A DNA stretch of 64,000 nucleotides from RGIG9608 sp045612365 (lineage in GTDB: Bacteria > Bacteroidota > Bacteroidia > Bacteroidales > Paludibacteraceae), in contig JAZKYY010000017.1 in the NCBI GenBank assembly GCA_045612365.1, positions 341,802-405,801 of the forward strand. The letters are read 5' to 3'. A model generated the notes under the pieces. The model made no database searches and was not told the DNA's origin. It was given only the letters and a program-made list of their open reading frames with translations. A program made the position numbers and the translations under genes. This document shows positions 49,194-58,233 of the stretch, piece by piece (the first letter of the stretch is position 1; each line of letters opens with the position of its first letter).

Positions 49194-51190
49194 CCAATCA
49201 TCTCCAAAAACTCATCTTCACTTATAATTTTTATTCCAAGTTTTTGGGCTTTTTCTAGTTTTGAAGGCCCCATGTTTTCCCCAGCTAAAACGAAATTGGT
49301 TTTTGAAGAAATAGAGCCAGCGTTTTTTCCACCATTTTTTTCAATCAATTCTTTGTATTCTTCTCGGCTATGTTTGGAAAATGTACCACTAATTACAATA
49401 GACATTCCTTGTAATTTGTCAGTTCTATCTGCAAGTTTATCTTCTGATAGACTCATTTGTAATCCGTAGGAGCGAAGTTTTTCTATGATTTGTATGTTTT
49501 CTTCTTGTTGAAAATAGTTTACTACACTTTGTGCAATGCGGTGGCCAACTTCATCAATTGCCAAAAGTTCTTCTTCTTTTGCAGTAATTATTTTGTCAAT
49601 GCTATGAAGAGAATATGCAATCTTTTTTGCTGTGGTTTCTCCTACAAATCGAATCCCAAGAGCAAAAAGCACACGTTCAAAAGGTATGTTTAGAGATTCT
49701 TCGCACGAATGTTTGATATTAAAAGCAGACTTTACACCTAGGCGTTCAAGTCTTGCTAAATCGGGAACTTTAAGGTCGTAAATATCTGCAATGTTTTTTA
49801 GTAAATTATTTTCGTAGAGTAGCGAGATGGTTTCTGTCCCGAGTCCTTCTATGTTCATTGCTTTGCGAGAAACGAAATGCTCGATTTTTCCTTTTTGCTG
49901 AGGCGGACAATGTGTTTCATTTGGGCAATAATGAGCAGCTTCGCCTTCAAAACGCACAAGTTCTGCTCCGCATTCTGGACATTTTTTTATGAAATTTACT
50001 TTATCTCCAATTAAAATTCGAGCATCTTTATCAACTGCTGTAATTTTTGGAATGATTTCTCCTCCTTTTTCAACAAAAACCATATCGCCAATGTGCAAAT
50101 CGAGCGATTCTATAATATCGGCATTATGTAGCGATGCTCTTTTTACAATTGTGCCTGAAAGTTGAACTGGTTCAAGATTGGCAACGGGTGTGATGGCACC
50201 CGTTCTTCCTACTTGGTAGGAAACACTATTGAGACGTGTGCAAGCTTTCTCTGCTTGAAATTTGTAGGCAATTGCCCAACGTGGCGATTTTGCAGTATAC
50301 CCTAGAATGTTTTGTTGCTTTATGGAGTTTACTTTTATTACAACTCCGTCAGTGGCAACGGGAAGATCTTTTCTGCCCTCGTCCCATTTTTTAAGAAACT
50401 CAAAAACTTGTTCAATAGTTTGGCATTTTTTTGTTGCATCCGATATTTTGAATCCCCATTTTTTCAACTGCTGAAGATTCTCAAAATGCCCATCGAAAGG
50501 AAGATTTTCTCCTAAGAAATAATAAAGGTAAGCATCTAATTTTCGACGAGCGACTTCTGCTGAATTTTGTAGTTTTATTGTGCCCGAAGCAGCATTTCTT
50601 GGATTTGCAAAAAGTTGTTCGCCTTGTTTTTCTCGCTCGCTGTTGAGTTGCTCAAAAACATTCCATGGCATCAGGATTTCTCCTCGTAATTCAAAGTTTT
50701 TAGGAAAATCATTCCCTTTTAATCGCAAAGGAATAGATCGGATGGTTTTAACATTTTCTGTAATATCATCTCCTTGAATACCGTCTCCTCGTGTAACTGC
50801 ACGAATCAAAATGCCATTTTCGTATATCAATGAAACGGATGTTCCATCATATTTTAGTTCGCAAACTAGTTCAAAAGGTTCGTCAAGATTTTTGGCGACA
50901 CGTTGGTAAAAATCACTTACTTCTCCTTCGTTGTAAGTGTTTCCAAGCGATAGCATTGGATAAATGTGTTTTACCTGGTTGAATTGTTTGTTGATGTCAT
51001 TCCCTACTCGTTGGGTTGGTGAAAGCGGATCGAAAAATTCAGGATTTTGTTCTTCTAGGTCTTGCAACTCTTTAAGTAGTATATCAAAATCGTAATCACT
51101 AATGGTAGGTTGAGACAATACGTAATAATTGTGATTGTGTTCTTCAATAGTTTCTCTCAAATATTGTATGCGTGACTGAATTTTCGACAT
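49190..51190 (-). CDS. ligA: NAD-dependent DNA ligase
   Basis: 666 residues. Adenylation lysine K113 in ELKYDGTS, followed by TRGDGIQGDDITENVKTI. The zinc finger is CPECGAELVRF with CPNETHCPPQ. Helix-hairpin-helix repeats and a C-terminal BRCT domain (about 590-666) ending FLEMIG complete it. It seals nicks during replication and repair. Convergent with uvrA, and divergent from murB by about 140 bases. Confidence 0.97.
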   Translation of the reverse strand: MSKIQSRIQYLRETIEEHNHNYYVLSQPTISDYDFDILLKELQDLEEQNPEFFDPLSPTQRVGNDINKQFNQVKHIYPMLSLGNTYNEGEVSDFYQRVAKNLDEPFELVCELKYDGTSVSLIYENGILIRAVTRGDGIQGDDITENVKTIRSIPLRLKGNDFPKNFELRGEILMPWNVFEQLNSEREKQGEQLFANPRNAASGTIKLQNSAEVARRKLDAYLYYFLGENLPFDGHFENLQQLKKWGFKISDATKKCQTIEQVFEFLKKWDEGRKDLPVATDGVVIKVNSIKQQNILGYTAKSPRWAIAYKFQAEKACTRLNSVSYQVGRTGAITPVANLEPVQLSGTIVKRASLHNADIIESLDLHIGDMVFVEKGGEIIPKITAVDKDARILIGDKVNFIKKCPECGAELVRFEGEAAHYCPNETHCPPQQKGKIEHFVSRKAMNIEGLGTETISLLYENNLLKNIADIYDLKVPDLARLERLGVKSAFNIKHSCEESLNIPFERVLFALGIRFVGETTAKKIAYSLHSIDKIITAKEEELLAIDEVGHRIAQSVVNYFQQEENIQIIEKLRSYGLQMSLSEDKLADRTDKLQGMSIVISGTFSKHSREEYKELIEKNGGKNAGSISSKTNFVLAGENMGPSKLEKAQKLGIKIISEDEFLEMIG

Positions 51191-51292
51191 TAGAAATAGG
51201 ACTTTTTTAGTTAGACTTTGACAAAGGTAGATATATTTTTTTTATGATGTTCTTTTCTTTTTCTATTTGTCTATCTTCTCTTTGTAAATTTG

Positions 51293-51300
51293 TATATTTG
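51293..51300 (+). promoter_or_regulatory. -7 box (TATATTTG) for murB
   Basis: TAnnTTTG with a TTTG at 51266-51269 (23-base spacing). It lies inside the frame that extends upstream of the murB ATG, which supports the downstream start. Confidence 0.55.
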
Positions 51301-51328
51301 CGAAGATATTGTTTTTTTTAGGGTCGAG

Positions 51329-52336
51329 ATGTTACACGAGAATTATTCGCTACTATATAATAATACATTTGGTATTGACGCAGTTGCTCGTTATTTTTTT
51401 GATTATGAAACCAAAGAAGAATTGCAAGCTTTTTTGCAGAGTGAAATTGCGAAAAAGAACAAATTGTTGCCAATAGGAGGAGGGAGTAATTTGTTATTCC
51501 TTTCCGACTTTGAAGGTGTTATTTTGCATTCTCAGTTGAAAGATATTGAAATAGAAAAAGAGGACGAAGAGTTTGTTTTTGTAAAAGCTGGTTCTGGTGT
51601 TGTTTGGGATTCTTTTGTGCAACATTGTGTAGATAATGGTTTGGGTGGTGTAGAAAACTTATCGTTGATTCCAGGAGAGGTAGGCGCTTCTCCTGTGCAG
51701 AATATAGGTGCTTATGGCGTCGAAGCAAAAGATTTGATTGCTAAAGTAGAGGCAGTTAGGATTGAAGATTCTTTGGTGTTTGAGTTTTCTAATTCGGAGT
51801 GTAGTTTTGGCTATCGCGATAGCGTTTTTAAGCATGAGTTGAAAGATAAGTTTGTAATCGTATCAGTAACATTTCGATTGAGAAGGAATCCTATTTATAA
51901 TTTGGAATATCAGTTTTTGAGAGATGAAGTAAATAAGAAAGGGACTTGCTCATTAAAAACAATCAGAGAAACTATAATTGAAATTCGCAATAATAAATTG
52001 CCTCTTCCTGAGGTGCTTGGTAGTGCAGGAAGTTTCTTTATGAATCCTGTTGTGAAAAAAGATTTTGCGCTTGAATTGCAAAGAAAATATCCTTCGATGC
52101 CTTTTTATTTATTGTCCGAAACGAGTGTGAAACTATCTGCTGCTTGGCTTATTGACCAGTGCGGTTGGAAAGGAAAAAGAATTGAGAAAGTTGGTGTTTA
52201 TGAAAAGCAACCGTTGGTTTTAGTGAACTTTGGAGGAGCCTCTGGAAAAGAAGTGGTAAGTCTGGCAGAAGAAATACAACAATCTGTTTTTGAAAAATTT
52301 AAGGTAAAAATAAAACCAGAAGTAATATTTGTTTAA
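51329..52336 (+). CDS. murB: UDP-N-acetylenolpyruvoylglucosamine reductase
   Basis: 335 residues from ATG 51329; the frame is open from 51290, but a promoter box lies there. FAD-binding LPIGGGSNLLF, then GGVENLSLIPGEVGASPVQN and the FGYRDSVFK block. SAGSFFMNPVV holds the catalytic serine of the type I enzyme. It makes UDP-N-acetylmuramate for peptidoglycan. It is followed after 42 bases by the glucan genes. Confidence 0.95.
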   Translation: MLHENYSLLYNNTFGIDAVARYFFDYETKEELQAFLQSEIAKKNKLLPIGGGSNLLFLSDFEGVILHSQLKDIEIEKEDEEFVFVKAGSGVVWDSFVQHCVDNGLGGVENLSLIPGEVGASPVQNIGAYGVEAKDLIAKVEAVRIEDSLVFEFSNSECSFGYRDSVFKHELKDKFVIVSVTFRLRRNPIYNLEYQFLRDEVNKKGTCSLKTIRETIIEIRNNKLPLPEVLGSAGSFFMNPVVKKDFALELQRKYPSMPFYLLSETSVKLSAAWLIDQCGWKGKRIEKVGVYEKQPLVLVNFGGASGKEVVSLAEEIQQSVFEKFKVKIKPEVIFV

Positions 52337-52378
52337 TTGAATATATCTATATACCTTTGAAAGAAATTATAAAACAAA

Positions 52379-54322
52379 ATGAGTTATTTAAAGTTTGACA
52401 AAAGTTTGCTCACGAATTTGGAAAAGTCATTGACCAAAGAGACGTTGCGTTCGAACAATGCAGGGGCATATTCAAGTTCAACAATAATCGATTGTAATAC
52501 AAGAAAGTATCATGGATTATTGGTTGTTCCTATCCCTGAATTGGATGCAGATAATCACGTTTTGCTTTCTTCTTTTGACGAAACCGTTATTCAGCATGGA
52601 GCAGAATTCAATCTTGGAATCCACAAATATCAAGGCGATTATTATTCGCCTAAAGGGCATAAGTATATTCGTGAATTCCACATGGATTCAGAAATCCGTA
52701 CCATTTATCGTGTGGGTGGAGTTGTGTTGCAAAAAGAACGTATTTTGGTTGCTGGAGAAAAACGAGTGCTTATCCGTTATACTCTATTGGAGGCTCATTC
52801 TCCTACAACGTTGCGTTTTAAGCCTTTCTTGGCTTTTCGAAATGTAAATGCGCTTACGCATCAAAACGACGAATTGAATAAACAGTATGATGAGGTAGAA
52901 AATGGAATTTCTTGTTGTTTATACAACGGATACCCTTCGCTTGCAATGCAGTTTAGCAAAAAGGTTCAGTTTGTGTCTACTCCTGATTGGTACAAAGGAA
53001 TAGAGTATTACAAGGAATGGGAGCGTGGTTACGATTTTACAGAAGATCTATACGTTCCAGGTTACTTTGAGTTGCCTATCAAAAAAGGAGAAACGATTGT
53101 TTTCTCGGCAGGAGTTGGGGAGATAAAAACTGCCAAACTCAAAAAGATGTTTGAAGCAGAAAAGGCAAGTCGTACACCAAGAAGTAATTTTTATAATTGC
53201 TTGTTTGCTGCAGTTCGTCAGTTCTACAATAAAAAGGAAGATGGATACTATTTGTTGGCCGGATATCCTTGGTTTAAGTATCGTGCGAGAGATGAGTTTA
53301 TAGCTTTGCCAGGAGCAACGCTTGCTATTGGAGAGATTGCTATGTTCGAGAAAATCATGGAACGTGGAACTCAAGCTGTACACGATTTTGTCGACGGAAA
53401 ACCTAAAAGTACTAAATTGAAAGAAGTTAGTACGCCTGATGTTTTGTTGTGGTACATTTGGGCGGTACAGCAGTATGCTCAATTTACTTCGTTGCAACAA
53501 ACTGCTGAAAAGTATGGAAAGGTATTGGTTAAGATAATAGCATTTATTCGTACCCAAAAACATGTCAATTTGTTCTTGCATGACAATGGTTTGCTTTTTA
53601 CGGATGGCACAAAAAAACCTGCTACTTGGATGAATGCTATGGAAAATGGATTCCCAATTACTCCTCGTACAGGTTATGTGGTGGAAATTAATGCTTTGTG
53701 GTACAATGCGTTGAAATTTGTTTCTGAAGTGCAGAAGCAAATGGGAAATGAAAATCAGGGTGAAATGCTCAATTACCAAGCAGAGCAAACTCGTCAGTCT
53801 TTTGTGAATGTTTTTTGGAATGGAATCTATCTTTTTGATTATGTTGATGGTTATTTCCAAAACCGAGAAGTTCGTCCAAATATGATTTTTGCAGTTTCGT
53901 TGCCATATTCGCCTTTGGATAAAAAGCAACAAAAATCGGTGCTTGATATTGTTACTCGTGAACTTCTAACTCCAAAAGGTTTGAGAAGTTTGAGTCCGAA
54001 GAGTCCGTTCTATCGCCCAGAATATATTGGAGGGCAATTAGAACGCGATAGAAACTATCATAATGGACCTATTTGGGCATGGACGGTAGGAGCGTTTGCT
54101 GAGGCTTACTTGAAAATTTATAATAGAAGTGGAGTCTCTTTCTTAGAAAGGATGTTGGCTGGATTTGAAAGTGAGTTGAGTGAGTTGAGTATTGGTACAT
54201 TGTCTGAAATATATGATGGAAATCCTCCGTTCAAAGGACATGGAGCAATGTCGTATGCTATGACGGTTGCAGAAACTATTCGTACATTAAAATTATTGGA
54301 AGAAAAACAAGCAGAGATATGA
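52379..54322 (+). CDS. Glycogen debranching enzyme (amylo-alpha-1,6-glucosidase type)
   Basis: 647 residues. The N-terminal half (about 1-270) is a GDE_N-type beta domain with NTRKYHGLLV, and the C-terminal half is an (alpha/alpha) barrel with GYPWFKYRARDEFIALPG (Asp in WFKYRARDE as likely acid) and PRTGYVVEINALWYNAL. It ends near HNGPIWAWTVGAF. It should remove alpha-1,6 branch residues from glycogen-like glucan. It overlaps the next gene by four bases and forms a three-gene glucan cluster common in Bacteroidales. Confidence 0.9.
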   Translation: MSYLKFDKSLLTNLEKSLTKETLRSNNAGAYSSSTIIDCNTRKYHGLLVVPIPELDADNHVLLSSFDETVIQHGAEFNLGIHKYQGDYYSPKGHKYIREFHMDSEIRTIYRVGGVVLQKERILVAGEKRVLIRYTLLEAHSPTTLRFKPFLAFRNVNALTHQNDELNKQYDEVENGISCCLYNGYPSLAMQFSKKVQFVSTPDWYKGIEYYKEWERGYDFTEDLYVPGYFELPIKKGETIVFSAGVGEIKTAKLKKMFEAEKASRTPRSNFYNCLFAAVRQFYNKKEDGYYLLAGYPWFKYRARDEFIALPGATLAIGEIAMFEKIMERGTQAVHDFVDGKPKSTKLKEVSTPDVLLWYIWAVQQYAQFTSLQQTAEKYGKVLVKIIAFIRTQKHVNLFLHDNGLLFTDGTKKPATWMNAMENGFPITPRTGYVVEINALWYNALKFVSEVQKQMGNENQGEMLNYQAEQTRQSFVNVFWNGIYLFDYVDGYFQNREVRPNMIFAVSLPYSPLDKKQQKSVLDIVTRELLTPKGLRSLSPKSPFYRPEYIGGQLERDRNYHNGPIWAWTVGAFAEAYLKIYNRSGVSFLERMLAGFESELSELSIGTLSEIYDGNPPFKGHGAMSYAMTVAETIRTLKLLEEKQAEI

Positions 54323-55578
54323 GAGCATTAATGTTAGGTTGGGAGTTTCCTCCTCACATACTTGGAGGTTTGGGAACTGCGAGTTATGGGTTGACTCGAG
54401 GCATGTCGTTTCAAGAAGATCTAGATATCACTTTTGTCCTTCCAAAAACGTATGGAGACGAGGATCAAAGTTTCTTAAAGATTATTGGAGCCTGCAACGT
54501 GCCTGTTGTATGGCGCGATGTTAATTATGATGATGTAAAATGGCATCTTGGAGGGCAACTTTCACCTGAAGAGTATTATAATTTTAGAGACAATGGTATT
54601 CGTTATGATTTTCGAAGAATAGGAACAAATCATTTGGGTTGTATTAGTTTCTCAGGACGTTATCCAGATAACCTATTGGAAGAAATCTCTAACTATGAGG
54701 CGGTGGCAAGTGTTATTGCTCATACTATGGATTTTGATATTATTCATTCTCACGATTGGTTGACATATCCAGCGGGTATATTTGCTAAAAGTATTATGAA
54801 TAAACCATTGGTGATTCACGTTCATGCTACTGATTTTGACCGTAGTAGAGGGAATGTAAATCCGGATGTCTATCGGATAGAAAAAGCGGGTATGGATGCA
54901 GCTGATCATATTATCACGGTAAGTAATCTAACTCGTCAAACTGTGATTGAAAAATACCATCAAAATCCGGATAAGGTGACTACGGTGCATAATGCTGTTG
55001 ATCCTTTGCCAAATGTAGAACAGTTTAAGAAAACTCCTCGAAAAGATAAGGTAGTAACGTTTTTGGGTAGAATTACAATGCAAAAAGGTCCTGAATACTT
55101 TGTGGAAGCTGCAAGAAGAGTTTTGCAGAAAACCAAAGATGTTCGCTTTGTAATGGCAGGAAGTGGTGATATGATGAACCAGATGATACATCTTGCCGCT
55201 AAAAGTGGTATAGCGGATAAATTTCACTTTACAGGATTTTTGAAAGGTCGTCAGGTGCACGAAATGTTGGCAGAGAGTGATGTTTACATGATGCCTTCTG
55301 TTTCTGAACCATTTGGTATTTCTCCATTGGAAGCTATGCAAGTAGGAGCACCTTCTATCATTTCAAAACAGTCGGGATGTGCGGAAATTCTTACCAATGC
55401 AATAAAGACTGATTATTGGGATATAGATGCGATGGCCGATGCTATTTACGCAATTGTGAAATATCCAGCAATGTATAAAATGTTGCGCGAGCAAGGTATT
55501 GCAGAAGTGAACAACATTAAGTGGGAATTTGCTGGACAAAAAGTAAGAGATATTTATAATAAAGTTCTAAATCAATAA
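54319..55578 (+). CDS. GT4-type glycosyltransferase of the glucan cluster
   Basis: 419 residues, GT-B fold. MLGWEFPPHILGGLGTASYG at the N-terminus is the glycine-rich loop seen in starch/glycogen-synthase-like enzymes; VSEPFGISPLEAMQVGAPSI holds the E-x7-E nucleotide-sugar motif. The context between a debranching enzyme and a GH57 enzyme suggests it makes or extends an alpha-glucan from a nucleotide glucose. The donor is not evident. ATGA overlap with the debranching gene indicates coupled translation; five bases to the GH57 gene. Confidence 0.87.
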   Translation: MRALMLGWEFPPHILGGLGTASYGLTRGMSFQEDLDITFVLPKTYGDEDQSFLKIIGACNVPVVWRDVNYDDVKWHLGGQLSPEEYYNFRDNGIRYDFRRIGTNHLGCISFSGRYPDNLLEEISNYEAVASVIAHTMDFDIIHSHDWLTYPAGIFAKSIMNKPLVIHVHATDFDRSRGNVNPDVYRIEKAGMDAADHIITVSNLTRQTVIEKYHQNPDKVTTVHNAVDPLPNVEQFKKTPRKDKVVTFLGRITMQKGPEYFVEAARRVLQKTKDVRFVMAGSGDMMNQMIHLAAKSGIADKFHFTGFLKGRQVHEMLAESDVYMMPSVSEPFGISPLEAMQVGAPSIISKQSGCAEILTNAIKTDYWDIDAMADAIYAIVKYPAMYKMLREQGIAEVNNIKWEFAGQKVRDIYNKVLNQ

Positions 55579-55582
55579 AAAT

Positions 55583-56863
55583 ATGAAAACACTTTGTTTT
55601 TGTTTTAAAATTCATCAACCATATCGTTTGAAACGTTATCGTTTTTTTGAAATCGGCAATGATCATTATTACTACGATGATTTTGCTAACGAAAGTAACA
55701 CACAATATTTGTCGGAAACTTGTTATTTGGAAGCCAACAAAACAATGTTGGAGATGATTCAAAACTCTAATAAAAAGTTCAAAGTGAGTTTTGCGATTTC
55801 AGGTTTGGCCTTGGAGCAATTTGAACAATATGCTCCAGAAGTAATTGACAGTTTTCGTGAGTTAGCAAAAACTGGTTGTGTGGAATTTTTGGCAATGCCT
55901 TATGCAAACTCGTTGGCTGCTATTTACAATGAAAATGAGTTTCAAAACCAAGTAAAATTGCAATCTGAGAAAATAAAAGAGCTTTTCGGAAAAACTCCTT
56001 CTGTTTTCTTCAATACGGAGATGATTTATTCTGATGAAATTGCTTATCAAGTGGCAAAAATGGGATATAAATCAATGATTGTAGAAGGAGCAAAACATAT
56101 TCTAGGTTGGAAAACTCCTAATATGCTTTATCAATCTGGAAAGTTGAAATTAATGGTAAGAAACGGAAAGTTGAGTGATGATTTGAATTATCGTTTTTCA
56201 AATTGGCAATGGGAAGAATATCCGCTTACCGCAGATAAGTTTATGAATTGGATTGCAACAGCTCCAGAGCAAGAAGACGTTTTCAATGTTTTTGTTGGAT
56301 ATGAAACTTTGGGGAAATTCAACTCAAAAGAGAGTGGAATTTTTGAGTTCTTCAAAGCATTGCCAATTTTTGCTTTGGAAAAAGACATAACATTCTCTCT
56401 TCCATCTGAAACTTTGTCGAAGAAAATTACTGCTCCGCAATTATCTGTTCCATATCCAATGTCGTGGGCTGATGAAGAAAAAGATATGAGTGCTTGGAGA
56501 GGAAATGATTTGCAAAATGAATCATTGAACAAGCTATATGAGTTGTCAGAAAGAGTGCACCTTTGCTCTGACCGTTTGTTGAAACATGATTGGCTTTGTT
56601 TGCAGGCTAGTGATCATTTCTATTATATGTGTACAAAGCATTTTACAAATGGAAAAGTGGCTCACGAAAGTCCATATGAATCTCCATACGATGCGTTTAT
56701 GAATTATATGAACGTATTGAGTGATTTTATTGGAAGAGTTGAGGCTCAATACCCAACAACAATAGAAAATGAGGAACTTAACTCTTTGTTGGAAACAATC
56801 AATAATCAAGAGAAAGAGATTAAAGCACTTGAAAGCAAGTTAAAATCCAAAGCAAAAAAATAA
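55583..56863 (+). CDS. GH57 alpha-amylase family protein with altered catalytic site
   Basis: 426 residues. The HQPYR motif (family region 1), the FFNTEM block with the likely nucleophile E146, and later blocks of the GH57 barrel are present. At family region 4, where homologues I know read DYETFGEH, this sequence has GYETLGKF, so the expected acid-base aspartate is Gly239. The C-terminus ends in a coiled coil rich in Glu and Lys. If the alignment holds, hydrolysis would be impaired and the protein may serve as a non-catalytic partner or accessory in glucan metabolism. Confidence 0.82.
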   Translation: MKTLCFCFKIHQPYRLKRYRFFEIGNDHYYYDDFANESNTQYLSETCYLEANKTMLEMIQNSNKKFKVSFAISGLALEQFEQYAPEVIDSFRELAKTGCVEFLAMPYANSLAAIYNENEFQNQVKLQSEKIKELFGKTPSVFFNTEMIYSDEIAYQVAKMGYKSMIVEGAKHILGWKTPNMLYQSGKLKLMVRNGKLSDDLNYRFSNWQWEEYPLTADKFMNWIATAPEQEDVFNVFVGYETLGKFNSKESGIFEFFKALPIFALEKDITFSLPSETLSKKITAPQLSVPYPMSWADEEKDMSAWRGNDLQNESLNKLYELSERVHLCSDRLLKHDWLCLQASDHFYYMCTKHFTNGKVAHESPYESPYDAFMNYMNVLSDFIGRVEAQYPTTIENEELNSLLETINNQEKEIKALESKLKSKAKK

Positions 56864-56876
56864 AGTTTGCGAAAAA

Positions 56877-58202
56877 ATGGATTGGAAACATCTTTTGACT
56901 ACAAAGCGCTTCGGAATGGAGCGTTATCATGACGAGAAGCATGATGGTCGAACAGAATTTCAACGTGATTACGATAGACTAATTTTTTCTCCTGCATTTC
57001 GCAGATTACAAAATAAAACACAAGTATTCCCTCTTCCGGGAAGTGTTTTTGTTCACAATCGTCTGACACATAGCCTAGAAGTGGCTTGTGTTGGACGATC
57101 GTTGGGTTTTGCGGTTTCGTCTGCTTTGACTGAAAAATATGGTCAATCGTATCCTCATCTATCAGAAATAGGTTCGATTGTTGCTGCGGCGTGTTTGGCT
57201 CACGATTTAGGAAATCCTCCTTTCGGTCATTCTGGAGAAAAGGCTATAGCAACATTCTTTTCAGAAGGGAATACACATGCTATCAAGTCTCAACTTTCTG
57301 ATAGTGAATGGAGTGATTTTGTGAATTTTGAAGGGAATGCGAATGCTTTTAGGTTGCTTACAACTCAATTCAAAGGTCGTAGAGTTGGCGGTTTTGCTTT
57401 GACTTATAGCACATTGGCTTCTATTGTTAAATATCCTTACGAGTCACAATTCGCAGATAAGAAGAAATCTAAATTTGGATTTTTTCAGTCAGAAAAGCAA
57501 TCTTTTGAGAACCTTGCTAGTGAATTGGGTTTGATAAAATCTCCTAAAGATACAAACCGTTATGTTCGTCATCCTTTGGTTTATTTGGTCGAAGCAGCAG
57601 ATGATATTTGCTATCAAGTAATGGATATTGAAGATGCTTTCAAATTGCTTCTTCTTTCTTTTGAAGAAACGAGGCAGATATTGTTAAGTTTTTTGTCGGA
57701 AGATCGTCAGCGAAGAGCAAACGAAATATTTTCATTAGTGACGGATCAGAACGAGCAAATTGCATATCTTCGATCGTCGGTAATAGGGACTTTAATAGAT
57801 GCTTGTGCGGAGGTTTTTATAAAGAACGAGGAATTGATTCTTGCTGGTGAATTTGAAAAATCGTTGATAGAAAAAGTTAATGAGAAATTGGCTCTAGTTT
57901 ATAGGAATACTTCGAAAATAGCATTTGACAAGGTTTACACTTCGCAAATAGTATTAGATGTGGAGTTGGCTGGTTTCAAGATAATTAAAGAGTTGTTAGA
58001 AATTATTATTGAGGCGGCATTGAATCCGGAAAAAGCTTATTCGAAGCAGATTTTGAATAGAATTCCTCAGCAGTATAATATCTATTCCGAATCAATTTAT
58101 GAGAAAATACAGGCTGTTTTAGACTTTGTTTCTAGTACGACGGATGTTTATGCACTTGATTTGTATCGAAAAATAAATGGTATGAGTCTGCCTGATCTTT
58201 AG
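56877..58202 (+). CDS. dgt: Deoxyguanosinetriphosphate triphosphohydrolase-like protein
   Basis: 441 residues. HD-domain metal site: H65 in HNRLTHSLEV, the HD pair in CLAHDLGNPPFGHSGE, and the later aspartate in VEAADDICYQVMDIEDA. The N-terminal RTEFQRDYDRLIFSPAFRRL is the family opening. It removes the triphosphate from dGTP or other dNTPs, adjusting pools. It starts 13 bases after the GH57 gene but is functionally unrelated to the glucan cluster. Confidence 0.93.
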   Translation: MDWKHLLTTKRFGMERYHDEKHDGRTEFQRDYDRLIFSPAFRRLQNKTQVFPLPGSVFVHNRLTHSLEVACVGRSLGFAVSSALTEKYGQSYPHLSEIGSIVAAACLAHDLGNPPFGHSGEKAIATFFSEGNTHAIKSQLSDSEWSDFVNFEGNANAFRLLTTQFKGRRVGGFALTYSTLASIVKYPYESQFADKKKSKFGFFQSEKQSFENLASELGLIKSPKDTNRYVRHPLVYLVEAADDICYQVMDIEDAFKLLLLSFEETRQILLSFLSEDRQRRANEIFSLVTDQNEQIAYLRSSVIGTLIDACAEVFIKNEELILAGEFEKSLIEKVNEKLALVYRNTSKIAFDKVYTSQIVLDVELAGFKIIKELLEIIIEAALNPEKAYSKQILNRIPQQYNIYSESIYEKIQAVLDFVSSTTDVYALDLYRKINGMSLPDL

Positions 58203-58233
58203 ATTTTAAAAGAAATCTTTTTTTTGATGTACT

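Noticed and set aside
53048..53932. 294-codon minus-strand frame inside the debranching enzyme gene
   Set aside because: Long by chance opposite a well-supported gene; composition is Ser/Ile/Phe-rich with no recognisable domain.
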